Below, piece after piece: positions 26,943-40,770 of a DNA stretch of 64,000 nt; position 1 is the first letter of the stretch, and each line of letters opens with the position of its first letter. The notes beneath the pieces are model-generated. The model was not told the origin of the DNA and made no database searches. It was given only the letters and a program-made list of their open reading frames with translations. The stretch is from Antedon bifida (Eukaryota; Echinodermata; Crinoidea; Comatulida; Antedonidae). The stretch covers positions 23,350,417-23,414,416 of the forward strand of contig OY727098.1 in assembly GCA_963402885.1 (NCBI GenBank). Reading direction: 5' to 3'. The position numbers and the translations under genes are program-made.

Positions 26943-29900
26943 ATGATTGTTACAGCTCTAATCTTCATCCAAGTTGTTGTTTTCTGTCTGGGTAAGTTAT
27001 TTCACAAGAAGGCAGGTTAGACAAATTAAATTATTATTTTAATTAAAAATTCAACATGACACTGACAAAACCCAGAATATCCCACGTTAAGAAACTTCAT
27101 GTCAAAATTAGCAAAACTAAACTACGTCGATTATACAAAAATATACTAGCAAACCACTGGATTTCCTTGGGGCTACATATTATATTATTTATATTTTCAA
27201 AAAATTTAAATTATGATTTTGTACTTTTTTCCACTATACAGGAAATGATGGATATATAACAGTTTTGAATTTGTCTCCTCAAAACAGCGGTAACACACGG
27301 TACCAGTGTTACATTCCTAGTACATTCACTAGTTATAATTTGAGTTACGGTAGATCATTTGGAGTAGCGAATGGTGAAAGTTTTGAAGAAACATCGTGGG
27401 ACGTGCCAAATGATATTCAGCATGGAAGGTATGTCGCAGGTAATGGCGTAGGCATGGGAATATATTATTGCAAGATAGTGAAAGATGGGGCCACCACAGT
27501 CGTTCAAACTTCAAAAATCAGAGAAAATGGTAAGGCAATAGTAATGCTTATACTATCTATTTGTTATTCTTCGCTACGTTATGATATTGGATTATGTTGT
27601 TAGCGGCTGAATATAAAAACATTTGTTATTCTACAGTATTTGTAAAATGTGACCCTCTGTTGCAATAATCTTTCGCAACACCTCCCTTCCTTACCGACAG
27701 TATTAAAATACGATGTTTCATTTTTGTTTTGTTCCTTGGGATTGGCTAAAAGTGTAAGATGTTTCATTTTTTATATAGATAGACACAACTTTAAATCAAT
27801 CTCTCAATCATTATTATTGGCAAAATAGAATTTCGCAAAATAATACTTGCTTTGTTTGTATGTTAGCATGATAGCCCCTACAATTTTGAAGTTATCGTTC
27901 TGAATTTTTTGGTGTAAATAGGTACTGTATATACTTTATATATAAATTGGTTTATTAACTTTACAAATAGACAAAAAAGGAAAATCCGTATTCTTTTAAC
28001 ATAACCCATATCTTTCATGTGATATATCAAATAGCACGCCCTCTGTATTCATGGACCAAAAATAATATCAAGTAGTGAGCCCTCTCTCCGAATACTTTTT
28101 CCTGATATTTTGCCAAGCACTTCACTCAGTTTCTGAGAGTGTTTTTCACCTTAATTAGTCATTTCCATAACCTATATAAGATTATTATTATTATGGAAAG
28201 TTTGATCTTAACAATGGTGGTTGTAAAAAGTAACATTTCATGCATTTAACTGTATTCTGGTGGTATCTAATTGTTTATAAAAACAGCCGTAATAACGCCA
28301 GCAGATTCTAAAAACACAGTGACTGTAAATGTTGGAGATGACGTCACAATTAGATTCAACACATACTTGAACAGTGATTTAGTGTGGAGGAAAAATGGCT
28401 CTACTGAACTAAAGAATGGGACGGAAAAAAGCATGACCTTTAACCCAGTAGAGACCAGTGATGCTGGCGTTTACGAGATGTATCAAGATGATAACCGGAA
28501 CGACCGCAGGCATGCGTTTATCAAGTTGATTGTCCGAGGTAAAATGTAGTTAAATTAAAAAAACAAACATCATTATCTGATACATAAATGTTATTTATAG
28601 GCCTACATTGAAAATTCTACGTAGTAAATATTTTTAAAAACCAAATAAATGAAAATAGGCTAGACCTGAAGGATTTTTATTTGTTAAATATAATATAAAA
28701 TTAATTTATTATATCCTATTTCGACCATATAAAAACTATCTGGGCCCTATGAATAACAAAAAAAGTAGAAATTACTAAGCAGTAAGGGTGACACCATTAT
28801 GACGAAAGTTACTGTTTGTCGTATCAGTCTATTTTGCCTCCCCAATAGGAATAACATTAGTCAACTTTGCTAAGACTTTCTAGTACAGTGATTTGACTTT
28901 GATTTGTCATTGTTTTGTTTTTCATCACAAAGTTGTAATTTAGTGTGTAATTTTCTTTAAGAGTGCCCACGTCACAAATGGGGTCCACTTGATTGTACTG
29001 GTGACTGTGAATACTGCTATAATGGAGGCGTATGTGATGACAAAACAGGATTCTGTATCTGTCCACCTGGATTTAAAGGAGCCACGTGTGAAACTGGTAA
29101 GACCTTCAAATTTGAGGTTTTTATGATAAATAATAGACATAAACAATAAAACATTACTCTAATATCCATTTTATTAAATGTATTAAATACTCTATAACAT
29201 ATACTTTATATTTATTTATTATTTATTATTTATATTTATACTAATAATAAATACATTTGTCAATAATTAACATAAAGACATTTACAAAAAGTATGTGAAT
29301 AATAACAATAACAAACATAATACACTATAGCCCATTATCTCTACAATAATCATGTATCAACAAAGCCTATAACCTAATAGTTAACTAGAGGATAAGCTAA
29401 CTTTATACACAATAGCTGCTTATTAAATAGATATCCGGTAGCTAATTAGTTTATCATTTAAGCAAAGCGCAATTTTGGATAATTAGAATAGACAATGATA
29501 TTATACTTAGTTATGTTTTGTCAATTCCTTACAGCAGAACGAAATACGTTATGTACATTATGATATGATTTCATAAAATTTATTAAGTCCACGTATTATA
29601 ATCAGCTTACCAAATCCTATTTCCTCCATCTATTGTTTATAAACTGTAAATACCAAATAAATCACAATATTGAAAACATCAATACAATTTTGTTGTATAC
29701 TTAGAATGTGGTGCCAATAGACATGGTTGGAATTGTGAAAATCGTTGTGTTACTTTTAATAACCCGGCACATGCATGTAGTAACAAACAATTTTGCCTAC
29801 CTGATCCATATGGTTGTACATGTGTTAGCGGCTTTAAAGGCATACCATGTCAAACGGGTAAAAACTGCCATTTCTATATTTTTCGTTTAAGGAATATCAA

Positions 29901-32900
29901 ATTTAATTATAGTTAGTTATAGGTTGGCATTTAATGAGATACCATGATCAGTTAACATGTATCGTTCTTGTTTGTCTACTTTTACGTATTTTCTTGTACA
30001 AACTTACATTACAATATTTTAATTTTCTACATCAATATTTATTTAAAGTTAATCTACTAATCTATTTCTCTATTAACATTAGGCCTACCACTCAACAATA
30101 ATAATTCAAAATACTTAAAATTAATAATATAGTGATTTTTTAAATTCTTCTACTACAGAATGTTCACCGGGTACATTTGGTGCAGATTGTGCTCAAACTT
30201 GTCATTGTAAACGGGAGTGTTGTGATAGATATACAGGAAGATGCACTAGTATTGAAGATTCTTCTTGTGCATTCCCATGGGCGGGATCTAACTGTCAAAG
30301 TAAGATTGTCAATAATATCTCTGTGTAGATATCACATAATTATGATTACATGATTTCTGTTTTTTTTAATAAAATGATGTTTCTCTCTAGGCTCCACACG
30401 TATGTGTTAGATTCAGATAACATAAAGCAGTAATTGAAAGTCATTATCATGGATCCCTTCTAGAAGTTAAAACATGTCTCGCAGGTTTTAGAAATCATTC
30501 TAAGATTTTGGTATTATCTCAAACATGAAGTACAGCGCCCAAATAATTTAAATAATCATTGTACATTACTTACAATATTTTGAAATTATTTCATTAGAAT
30601 GCCAGCCTCAACTTTACGGAGAAAATTGTGATATGGAATGCAAAGCCTGCAACGAATGTCACAGACTGACTGGAAGATGCATCACATGTGCAACGAATTA
30701 TCTTGAACCCGACTGTGAAATTGGTAAGATTTTGCCAGTAGACATTATTTATTGTGAACTTTAGTCAGAGAGTGAAATAAACAGTAATGTTTAATTGATT
30801 TATAACCCTGCAATGCATTTTTATGCATTTTTAATTCTAAGGAATCATCAATACCACATTTACACCAGCAAATAACGGCCAGAATACAACTGCAACCTGT
30901 AAAGTCTACCAAACCGGTGCTTATGAAGTTCAGACAATGGTTATCATGATGAATAATGACGTCACTGGAAACATTACAACAGCGTTGGAAGCAAAGCAAG
31001 ATGGTCAGAATATAATGATATATACATTTTCTGTGATAGCTGATGTGGATTCGACATACAAGTGTGTTATCTCGCATGAAGATGTTTTAGCTCAGAGTGT
31101 GATCATACCAGAAATATTTCGTAAGTGAAAAAAAAACCAATTTGGTAAGATCCATGAAGATAAACCTAGGCACAGCTTCTAATAATGAGTGTGTCACAGA
31201 TTTATTCTGTCTTTATTCATAGTGCCGAATAAAAGCAAAGCAATTGTTTTACATTCTTATTATTTTAATTATTTTTTACTAATTTTACTGATATCTGACT
31301 CTATTTGCTTTAACAGTGTATGACCATACTACATATTTTAAGATATAATTTTTAGTTTTAGGAAATTAGAATAATTGTAATTGTCTAAATCAGTAAAATT
31401 AAACTAGATATCATCTTATTCATTTTTTTTTTCTACTACAGAAATAAAATTTATAATATGTACTGATTATGTTTTAATAACAGTTATAAACAAACTCAAA
31501 CTGATGATAAGGAAGTCTTCTTCTTTGTTTGATCATAGTTATGATGACCTCATAAATATCGAAATGTCGAATCATTACTTCCCTCTCATTTTAGTTTTTT
31601 AAATAATCTATTATTATTATTATTATTATTATACTATACAAACTTCTAAAGTAACTGTTTATACTTTTTGAAATTAATATAGATTTAACTAATTCTCGAA
31701 TTGTTTGTAAAAGATTCAACCTACACTTAATTTCTTTGAAAACATCTTAAATACTGTTCATTTTCATTTTTACATTTCTGTATTTTTACAAGAGCATTAA
31801 TACGAATCGTTTGATAATTAGCTTAATCATTATACATTTTAAAGTTAGCCACATTCTATACATTTAAGTAATAATGGTTTTCTCAAAAGGTTTACCTTTC
31901 TACACCGGAAGTCTGGCTATACTTAATATCACAAGTTCCTCCATTGCAATTGAGTGGACGGCATGGAAAATCATTGACGACGGAGATGGTCCAGTTGTTG
32001 GATACTTTTTATACCACAAACTGAGCAATACTGATGATTGGAAGAAAATTCTATATCTAAATGATACATCAGGCACTGTTACTGGGTTGATATGGGATAC
32101 AGAGTATTCGTTTGCTGTTTCAGCTGTGAGACCTGGTGAAGGCGGTAAAGGACCAATTGGGGAAAAAGAACTCCGAACAAAAACTCTATGCGGAAGTAAA
32201 TTATTATGTTGTTACTTAATATATACAGTAATGATAACAGTACAAATTTGGTCTTTGATCAAAATAGTTCGTAGTTTGTCCAATGGCTGAATTTATTTAA
32301 CTATTAAATGTATGATCATTTATATAATAATTTAGGGTTGTAATAGCATATTCAAAATCTGGTATACGTATCTGAAAAAAAGTTGTGTTACTTACTACGT
32401 CATTTTGTTGCCAATACTTTTTTCCATGATTGTATTTTCACAGTTCCTTTACCAATTCAGACCGTAGAACATCAGCTTTTAACTAACGGAAATGTCAAAG
32501 TTTCATGGAGAGTATGTGTAAACAGTAGCTTTATTTTACGACACTCAGTCAATGTTGTCATTTAGAATAACATTTAAATTCAATAAAATAATACATTTCA
32601 AAATAAATGTTTAAACTTGAAGTTCATTTTTCTGTTTAATTTTAGAGAAACCCGGATGTCGTGTCACTGAAATGTTTCAGTAATACATTAATGTATAACA
32701 TTTACCTAAAGGTGATCAACAATGAAGGATATCGAGAAGATGTTTACCACACTAATACGAATCAACTTACTATAAATAATATTGGAGTTGCAGACAGTTA
32801 CGTCATTTATGTCACGATCTCTAATACAGACAGTGAGAGTATATCTGTTGGGAGTTCAATTGAACAGGAGAATGGTAGGTGGATTTAGGTTAAGTTCCAC

Positions 32901-34289
32901 AAAGTGTTACTTTATTTTATAAGCAGATGCCTCAGGCAGGTAGAAATTCTAATATCAACAATTGCAATAATTGTCTCTATATAAAACTTCAATCGATTTT
33001 ATTTCAGAAAGTCCTAATTCATCCATTTCCGTTGCGATTATTGGTGGCGCTGTTGCAGCTGGTGTGTTTATTGGTATTGTATTTACTATTATGATAATAC
33101 AATGGTAAGTTCAAGTTCAAATTATGTTTTAAACTATTATGTTAGGTTGTTATGTTTATACCGATTACAGGTAGACCTAAATAAATGTAAAGTAGTCCAA
33201 TGATATTTGTTGTTAATATTCATTCGTCAGTGGAAAATTACTTCCATTTATTGTCATTTGCATAAAAGATATACTTGCATACAATTAAATTAACTAAACG
33301 ATAGGTATACGACATTGAGATAAAACACAAATTTAATTTGCGTTTCTCACACAAATATCACACAGTTTTGTCTTGTTTTAAACATTTTGTCTAAATCTAA
33401 GTCAAGTTTACATATTGTTATCTACCATTTTAAAAGACAATATGATCTATAAAATATAGTAGCTTAAGTTCCCATTATACGTTCATTTTCAAGTTTATGA
33501 TGAGCGTTATTTTTTATTTTTTGTTTCAAAGTAAACAAAGACTACGTAAGAATGTAAGCAAGCATGATAACCATGAGTCGAATGGTCAAAATGTTTACAA
33601 GAACTATGCAACCAGTGATGAACACGTTTACCAAGATTTTGAATCAAATGAGAAGGTTTACCAGAATTCTGCAACAACTAACGAATCCGTATCACGGTAA
33701 ATAATAAATGCGCTTTGTTCTTTTGTCAAATGCATTATTTAACATGTAGTTAGTCGGAGTTAATTCATAATTATAATAGCATCATTTTTTATTTTTTATT
33801 TTTCTTAATCATATGTTTGAATAATGGTTGATTTTCCCCTCATTAAATATTTGTTGTACATGCTAATGAATTTTACATTGATGTAGATCATTTCTTTCTT
33901 TTATCATTTCAATTATCTCGTAATAATGATATTATAATTGCTGAATTGCTTAAGCAGAGCAAAACTACACAAAAATGCGGATAAATCTGCCGATGAAATG
34001 TCAGTCGAGCTGCACGTTTATCAAAATTATGAAATTAAGGATAACGATTCAGGAAATCCTTCATGGTAAGAAATTAATTTTACATAATAGTAATAAAATA
34101 AAAAACAACAGCTTCTAGAGACGATAATAATTTAAACTGCTGAATTAATCCAAATGATATATTAAAAATTACTGTTTACATTAAAGTAATATTTGTTATT
34201 AAATGTCTTTTATTTTCAACAGTTTTGAAAACGATGAAAATGTTGACGACCCACGTAATCATTCTTACGAATCTATTGTTTTGAATTGA
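26943..34289 (+). CDS. locus 4: complete Tie-like receptor with multi-tyrosine tail
   Basis: Predicted 820 aa. Exons: signal 26943-26991 (MIVTALIFIQVVVFCLG); Ig1 27242-27529; Ig2 28287-28538; EGF-A 28962-29096; EGF-B 29705-29857 (FCLPDPYGCTC); EGF-C 30159-30299; EGF-D 30598-30723; Ig3 30842-31120; FN3-1 31890-32195; FN3-2 32444-32511 and 32646-32874; TM 33008-33104 (AIIGGAVAAGVFIGIVFTIM); tail 33532-33696, 33958-34065 and 34223-34289. Total 2463 nt, an exact multiple of three. The first tail exon has three VY modules (NVYKNYAT, HVYQDFES, KVYQNSAT), the second has HVYQNYEI, and the last ends HSYESIVLN-stop. YKN and YQN fit the pYxN consensus for Grb2-type SH2 domains. This is the fullest small-tail member of the array. 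Type I receptor; ligand and pathway are inferred only. Confidence 0.87.
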
Positions 34290-36791
34290 ATTAGTTCAAA
34301 GTGACAATTGAGAGTGTAATTTTACGGTAGACGTATTATTATGAATTAGAAATATTAATTTACTGAAACTAGCCTACTTATTTACGTCGGTGGCTAATTA
34401 GTGGTGTATTAATAGAAAATAAACAAACATACATTATATTTATAATTAAACAAATACCCAGAATACAATTGTTCTATGGAATACACAGAAATAATAAAGT
34501 TAATACATACATTATTTAGAATATTACATTTATTAGACAAACCAGCAAATGGAGAGTCAACCTCTATTTTGAGGTAGGAAAGAAAACCTGCCCAATTGGT
34601 ATGTCCAAAATAAGTAAGTAAATGTATATAAGAATAAGTTTAGAAAAAGTATATAATCTGTTTATGTTTGAGTTTATAAGTTAATGAGATTGATATTCTC
34701 ATTATTTCAAGAATAATTGAGAATCAGAATTTTTGGTTTGGAATCATCGGTTTTTCTTTATAGTCATTACTGTGTTTGTAGATGCTGTTGTTGTTTTTAT
34801 TCATTTTCTTACTTTATGTGTATGTATAACAAGTCACTCTGAGGCTTAGGCGATTGTATTATCTTCCTTCTAGATCTTTACTAGATCCACTCTGTGTGAA
34901 AAATGTTCATTCAATAATAAGATGATAATACATAATATGTTCGTTTAAGTTTATAGTTCCTGTTTTGTTTTTTAGCCAAAAACAGAACCAATTTACTACT
35001 AAAAAATAAAGCCAACCTAGTGTCGCCAACTTATATTCAATTGCGTTTTTTTAAATGTTGACGTTAAGATTCGGTTAGCTATGTAACACCCGGTTGACAA
35101 TACGAACAAGCATCTACCATGATAAAGAACATCACTATATACGGGGTCGTTCACGTGTGCTATGCATTGAACTTCTAGTATTTCCACTACAAATTACAAA
35201 CTAACTTTATCGTGGATCCATTTTTTGTGACTTCATGAAGTACTTATGGGGCCCAATTCTAAGGTGTTCTATCCAAAGTTAGTTACCACATTTTGAGTCG
35301 AAATACAAGGTGGTTACGAAACAACTGTTAAAATATATGACCTCACTCACATGGTATTTCGAAGGGTAGTTTACTTTTGAAAGAATAAAAAGACATTTCA
35401 TACATTTTGTTACACAAATATTCAAAATATTGATTTTAGTTGATACAAACCAGGAAATTGTACCTTTCCTCCTACCTGCATCAAGTAATTATTTTATTTT
35501 ATTCATTTCAGAATAGTAGGCCTAATTTATTTCTTAAATTTTTGTCTTCAATTAATTCTGACAGACCAGATGTCTTCTCTTGCCAAATAAAATATATATA
35601 CTGTATATATATATTATGCTATGTTCGAACCTTTCCGTAAAGAATCAGATTACTCTTCGAGGTAAATGTCATGTTAAATGTATCATTTTTCTAAATAATT
35701 AATAACATTTGTTATTTTACCAAATCAACAGTGATGATAATAAACAAAATTAGACATTAAATATATAATATTGAAAAAAAATGAATAACACATACATTGG
35801 TTTCAAATTGTTTGTTATTATATTATTTCAACGTTCACATGGACGTAATGTTTACTTACAATATTTATTTCATTTCAGGAAAAACCCAAATCAAGAAAGT
35901 ATTTACGAATTACCTGATGAAAATGCTTTAGTTATAGTTATGCAAATTAGTTGAAAGTAAAAATCATAGGATATCGCGAGTGTATATATAATCTAGGACA
36001 TTGAGCTTCAAATAGCAAACGTTTTAATTATCTAACTTACAGTTGGCTGAATTTCGACCGCTCAATTGGCTCGCTTTAAAGTAAACATTTAGCGAGAAGG
36101 GAACTGATAGAAAGCCTGGAAAAAAATACACTTTTCAAAATCAGATGCAAACCTTTCAAAGTATACTCGAATTAAATTAAGTAGAATAAACACTAAAAAC
36201 GTGCACATAGCTTATAGTTTCTGGTAAATTAACGGCTGTAAAAGAAAGTTTGTTTGTTTCCTACCTTACACTGATACGAATACATTTTAAGTCCCATTCC
36301 CTACGTTTTTATATCTAATTTAAGGTTACAAACTACATTTAATGTAAAAATATATACCATATGGTCCTATTTTCGTCTTTAAATGGTTACAAATTTGAAA
36401 AATAAGGCGATTCTAATAATTTTAGCGGCCCGCTATAAATCCCAACATGCATTGCACGCGGATTGATATGTTTGTTTTTCTTCTGCAATTCACTCACTTT
36501 TCGATCGATAGGGCCAATACAAATGGAAGACTCCTTAGCGAAAATATTGGTTTCTGCCAATTTGTATCAACGGAGTCTGGCAAAAACAGAAAGATAATTA
36601 ATGCAGCAACTATATACAACGTCAGGCTAGGCATTATGCTAGCGTACGATGTTCGTACGTTACCGATGATTACCAGCTAGGCCTACAAAACTAAGCGTAG
36701 CTAGCTAGGCTAGGCCTAAAGACTGCCAACGCCGAGAGGTCATTCACCGTGACCTACTTAGGTAGTGCATTGTTTCTCTCTTCTTTATTAG
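34290..36791. other. intergenic, downstream of locus 4
   Basis: An aataaa near 34418 may be the polyadenylation signal of locus 4. An isolated tail-exon relic lies at 35879-35952. The short open frames here (for example 35440-35640 and 36447-36680) show no family resemblance. A cluster of taggccta motifs occurs at 36670-36720. Confidence 0.45.
35879..35952 (+). pseudogene. orphan terminal tail exon downstream of locus 4
   Basis: After a good acceptor (catttcag) the frame reads KNPNQESIYELPDENALVI and stops at TGA (35952). It is clearly related to the last exon of locus 1 (NQESVYALP) and locus 2 (EESVYALP). To stay in this frame it needs one preceding base, while the tail exons of locus 4 supply two, because of one extra A. 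It is therefore either out of phase and dead, or used from an unseen exon. No other exons surround it. Confidence 0.6.
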
Positions 36792-37290
36792 AGAGGTTTC
36801 GCAATCTTACGAATACGAAAACGGATACGTCACGCACACGTATTCGTTTTCGTAAGCCAGTAAAAATCTGTTTCGCACGGCAACGAAATATTGAGGGCGT
36901 CGTCCAAAATATGACTGCGGTAAATTTGAGCGAAGCGCAGGTACGTGTTGCTTTGTGCTTGACTGCCTAGGCCTAGCGTAACATCAAAGCGAGTGAGGAC
37001 TTTAAAAACTGCTATTTATAAAAATTGACCTGGCATTTTAGTAAATTACTTTAGTAAATTACTTTCAATAAATCTATAATTATATTATAATCATGAATCA
37101 TTCCTGATTCAAACGCAAAATGTGCAAAATAGATCAAAAACTATACTATAATAGTTACGAATATGACTGGTGATTTTTGTCAACAGGAATACGCTTTACG
37201 AATATGAAGTGGGGATCAGCTCAAAAGTTTCACAAATGTGTGACGTATCCGTTTTCGTTATCGTATTCGTAAGGTTGCGAAACCTCATAT
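36792..37290. mobile_element. ~500-bp MITE-like element with long inverted termini
   Basis: The left end gaggtttcgcaatcttacga (from about 36793), with the following aatacg...aaaacggatacgtcac, is mirrored at about 37231-37287 (gtgacgtatccgttttcgtt ... ggttgcgaaacctc). The interior has no gene-like structure; the 73-codon frame over its left arm is not supported. Confidence 0.7.
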
Positions 37291-38504
37291 CATAATTTAC
37301 CATAAAACGTACATTTATACTGTTTTTGTATTTTGTTTGAGCTATTTTACTTTATCCTCTTTTTTTTAAAATGTTATTTTTATATAATAGGCCTATAGAT
37401 GCCATATTGAATATATAATCAAACATATTATTGTAACAAAACTGTATTGGAAGTAATAATAATACTAAAAATATATATGCCTAACTGAATATGAATCCTT
37501 TGAGTATTAATACCCAATGTACAAGGGAAATATCCGTTAAACTTCCCTTAAAAAGAGGCCGACATGCAAGACAGTGTAAACAACTTCTTTTATTGTGATG
37601 TTTTCCTGCTGAAAAGTAACCACGGCACAATAAACACGATATGCTGTATTGTATACATTTCAATTGAATGATTCAACCCCCAAAAAATAGGTGCTACTCA
37701 TTCCATGTTTTAGACGTAAGTCGGAATAAGGTTTTGATTTCGAGCTGACGCTAAACTCGGTAAGTAAGCTTAACTGACATTTCTAAACATAATATACCGT
37801 ATCTTCACATATTTTAATTAGTATCAACCTTATATTAATATAATTTATAAGGTTGTAAATAATTGCGTGTACTAATTTAATTCTGATTTTCTTATTATTT
37901 TACGTTATATGTCGTATATTGTTTGATGTTCTATTAATTATTTTACACTTATTTATATAATTTAACATGTATAAATAAGTTAATAACTGTTTTGTATATG
38001 TAATTAAAATAGCAATATACATTGTTAGACCGTTTACAGGCATGGAACAGAACATAATGACTTTTATACAATACAATATATATTGCTGAATAAATGTGAA
38101 TGAATGAATAAATTAATAATAAAAAACCAGCTGACGAGATTCGACGCGATTAAGATTATATAAGACAACTAAGATAATATAAATTTATGTTTTAAGTTAT
38201 GGGTTATAAACATTTATCTTCTTATAACCCATTCATTTAAATCCTTTAAAATTAACACTATTTTGACAGGAAGGAAAACAATTAGGTAAATAAGTTTATA
38301 TTGTTGAACATTGGTTGTGATAAATAGATGTTCACATTTTCTGACTTGTAATTCCACCATTTTTAGATTGTATATTTCCTGAAGTACACACAGAAATCGT
38401 GTTTTATTGTAGTTCCCTTTTTGTTGATAATAAACTATTATATTGCGCAGTATATATTTCGTCTGAACCCCTAATTTGATCAACCATGCGTAGAATAGAA
38501 AACC

Positions 38505-39011
38505 TACTGTATTTATTTAAATAAACGCCTCAGGGGTTTTTTATGGGGCGTTTATTCGAAGGAGGCGTTTATTCAGGGGAGGGATTTTTTTGGTGTAATA
38601 TGATAACATGTAAATCAAATAAATACCCCCTAGTTTAAAAAAACACAATTAATATCAGGAAGTGCTAACATTCCAATAAAAGTATCAACATGTTTGGTAA
38701 ATAATGTAGAACTTGCCATCAATCAATGAATTCTACTCTATAAAATGTGTTTATACTATATTATGTATATATGCATGTGACATTTGCGTGTATTCGAGGA
38801 ATAAATACGCACCCCTGGGCGTTTATTCCAAAATGTAAATAATGTAGAACTTGCCATCAATCAATGAATTCTACTCTAAAAAATGTGTTTATACTATATT
38901 ATGTATATATGCATGTGACATGGGCGTTTATTCCAAAACTATGTTCTATGGGGAGTTTATTCAAGGGAGGCGTTTATTCAAAGCGGGGTCTTTATTCGAA
39001 TAAATACGGTA
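38505..39011. mobile_element. repeat element built on (g)gcgtttattc motifs, inverted ends, internal duplication
   Basis: The left end tactgtatttatttaaataa and the right end (reverse complement taccgtatttattcgaataa) form imperfect inverted termini. Inside, a block of about 90 bp (gtaaataatgtagaacttgc ... gcatgtgaca) occurs twice, near 38697 and 38831. The motif cgtttattc recurs several times; the same motif family occurs at 6515-6650. Confidence 0.65.
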
Positions 39012-39240
39012 CTTCCTTATTACATGTTTAGAAACGAAATAGGCCTATTGTATCGGTATAATTTCTATTATTAGCTTAAAGATAATAACCTTAACGTAAT
39101 ATGTTTATTAAAGGTACATGTATGGTATCTGTTCAGAATATTTGCATTTCTTGTATCATATAATGCGTACTGACGTCATGACAGATAATTATATTACCAA
39201 TTAAAATAACATTCATCAATGCTAGAACATATTAAACTGT

Positions 39241-39290
39241 ACCTTTTAGCAAAGCTTTTGGGCAACACTAGCCCTTCATCAGTGCAAGTC
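39241..39290 (-). repeat. fragment of the hammerhead-like repeat, minus strand
   Basis: Read on the minus strand: gcactgatgaagggctagtg followed by ttgcccaaaagctttgcta. It matches 42201-42240 but has AAAA instead of GAAA at the core position. It lies just upstream of locus 5. Confidence 0.55.
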
Positions 39291-39455
39291 ATTTACATAT
39301 TATACTGTATTTGGTTTAAAAGGAATAACAATTCAACAAGTAAAACACGCTTTATAATGCTGACAAGTTATTCAATACAAATCAATAATAATTAATACTA
39401 ATTTCAATTAGCAATTATAAGTTATTATATTTACTTTTTTTTGTAATAGAAAACC

Positions 39456-40736
39456 ATGATTGTTACAACTCTAATCGTTATTGAAGCTATTGTTTCATGC
39501 CTAGGTAAGTGCGAATCGTTATTATAAGGAGGAGGCAGTTTAGGCTGATATTTAGAGTAAGAAGATATACAATAATGTATTTCTTATAGTTTCATGGAGA
39601 AGGTGATACGTATACAGAAAGTTACATCCACAAAATGTATTCAAAGTTGAATGTTCATTCATGCAATACCTTTAGTTTGATGCTATCCCCTTTTTACGTG
39701 TAATTCAACATTACTAAATGGTTATTTAAAACAATTAATAGCTTACTTAGAGAATGTACATAACCAAATCTAATTGATATTATTTGAAGTTTTAGTTTAT
39801 ATTTGGAAAGTATAAGACTGACTATTTTCCCAATAGTATGAACCTTCACTCAGTCTAACTAAAAACAAACATAAAATGTAATGATGTATTTATTACAAAT
39901 TTATTTAATATTATATTGTTTGTTTTTCTTATTTAGGGAATGATGAATATATAACAGTTTTGAATATTAATCCACAAAGCAACAGTGACAAACCGTACCA
40001 ATGTTACACTCCTAACTCATTCACTAATTTTAGTTTGAGTTACGGTAGATCATTTGCAACACTACTCACTGAAAGTTTAACTGAAACATCGTGGGACTTG
40101 ATGGATGATCATAGATATGTAACACCTGAAGTTGGCATGGGGGTGTACTATTGCAAGATAGTGAAAGATGGTGTCACTACAATCATTCAAACTACTAAAA
40201 TACGAAACGATGGTAAGCTAGATTTTCTATAATCATAGAGGAAATAAATGCTTATGTATACTGTGGCATGTGCTTTCTATATATCACATAAATTATTTAA
40301 AAATAATGTTAATTAGAGGATCTTTCTTCGCCAGTAAAATTACTGTAATTACATAATCCTGTTACGGGTCTGAACGTTCCGGGTAGCTAAAAAGAAACAG
40401 GATAGGTTTATTTACACCATTAACACCGTTTTATTATTAACAGCCATTGTTACACCAGCAAACTATAAAAACACAGTGACTACTAATATTGGCGATACTG
40501 TCACAATTGGATTTGATACAGAATTGTCATCGCTTTACTGGAGAAAAGATGGTGTTCTAATAACAGGAATGTTGACGTCTGAAAAGAGCATGACCATTAA
40601 CGCCGTAACCACCCTTAATGCTGGAGTTTACGAGATGTATGTAGCTGGCGATCGGTCAAATCGTAGACATTCATTTGTAAAATTGATTGTACGAGGTAAA
40701 CATTATACATACAGTAATCATAAAGAAAGTAATATA

Positions 40737-40770
<34 letters not shown>

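Noticed and set aside
29160-29300. CRISPR-like or other regularly spaced short repeats in A/T-rich stretches
   Set aside because: Only low-complexity tta/tat runs; no conserved repeat-spacer pattern, and the genome is eukaryotic.
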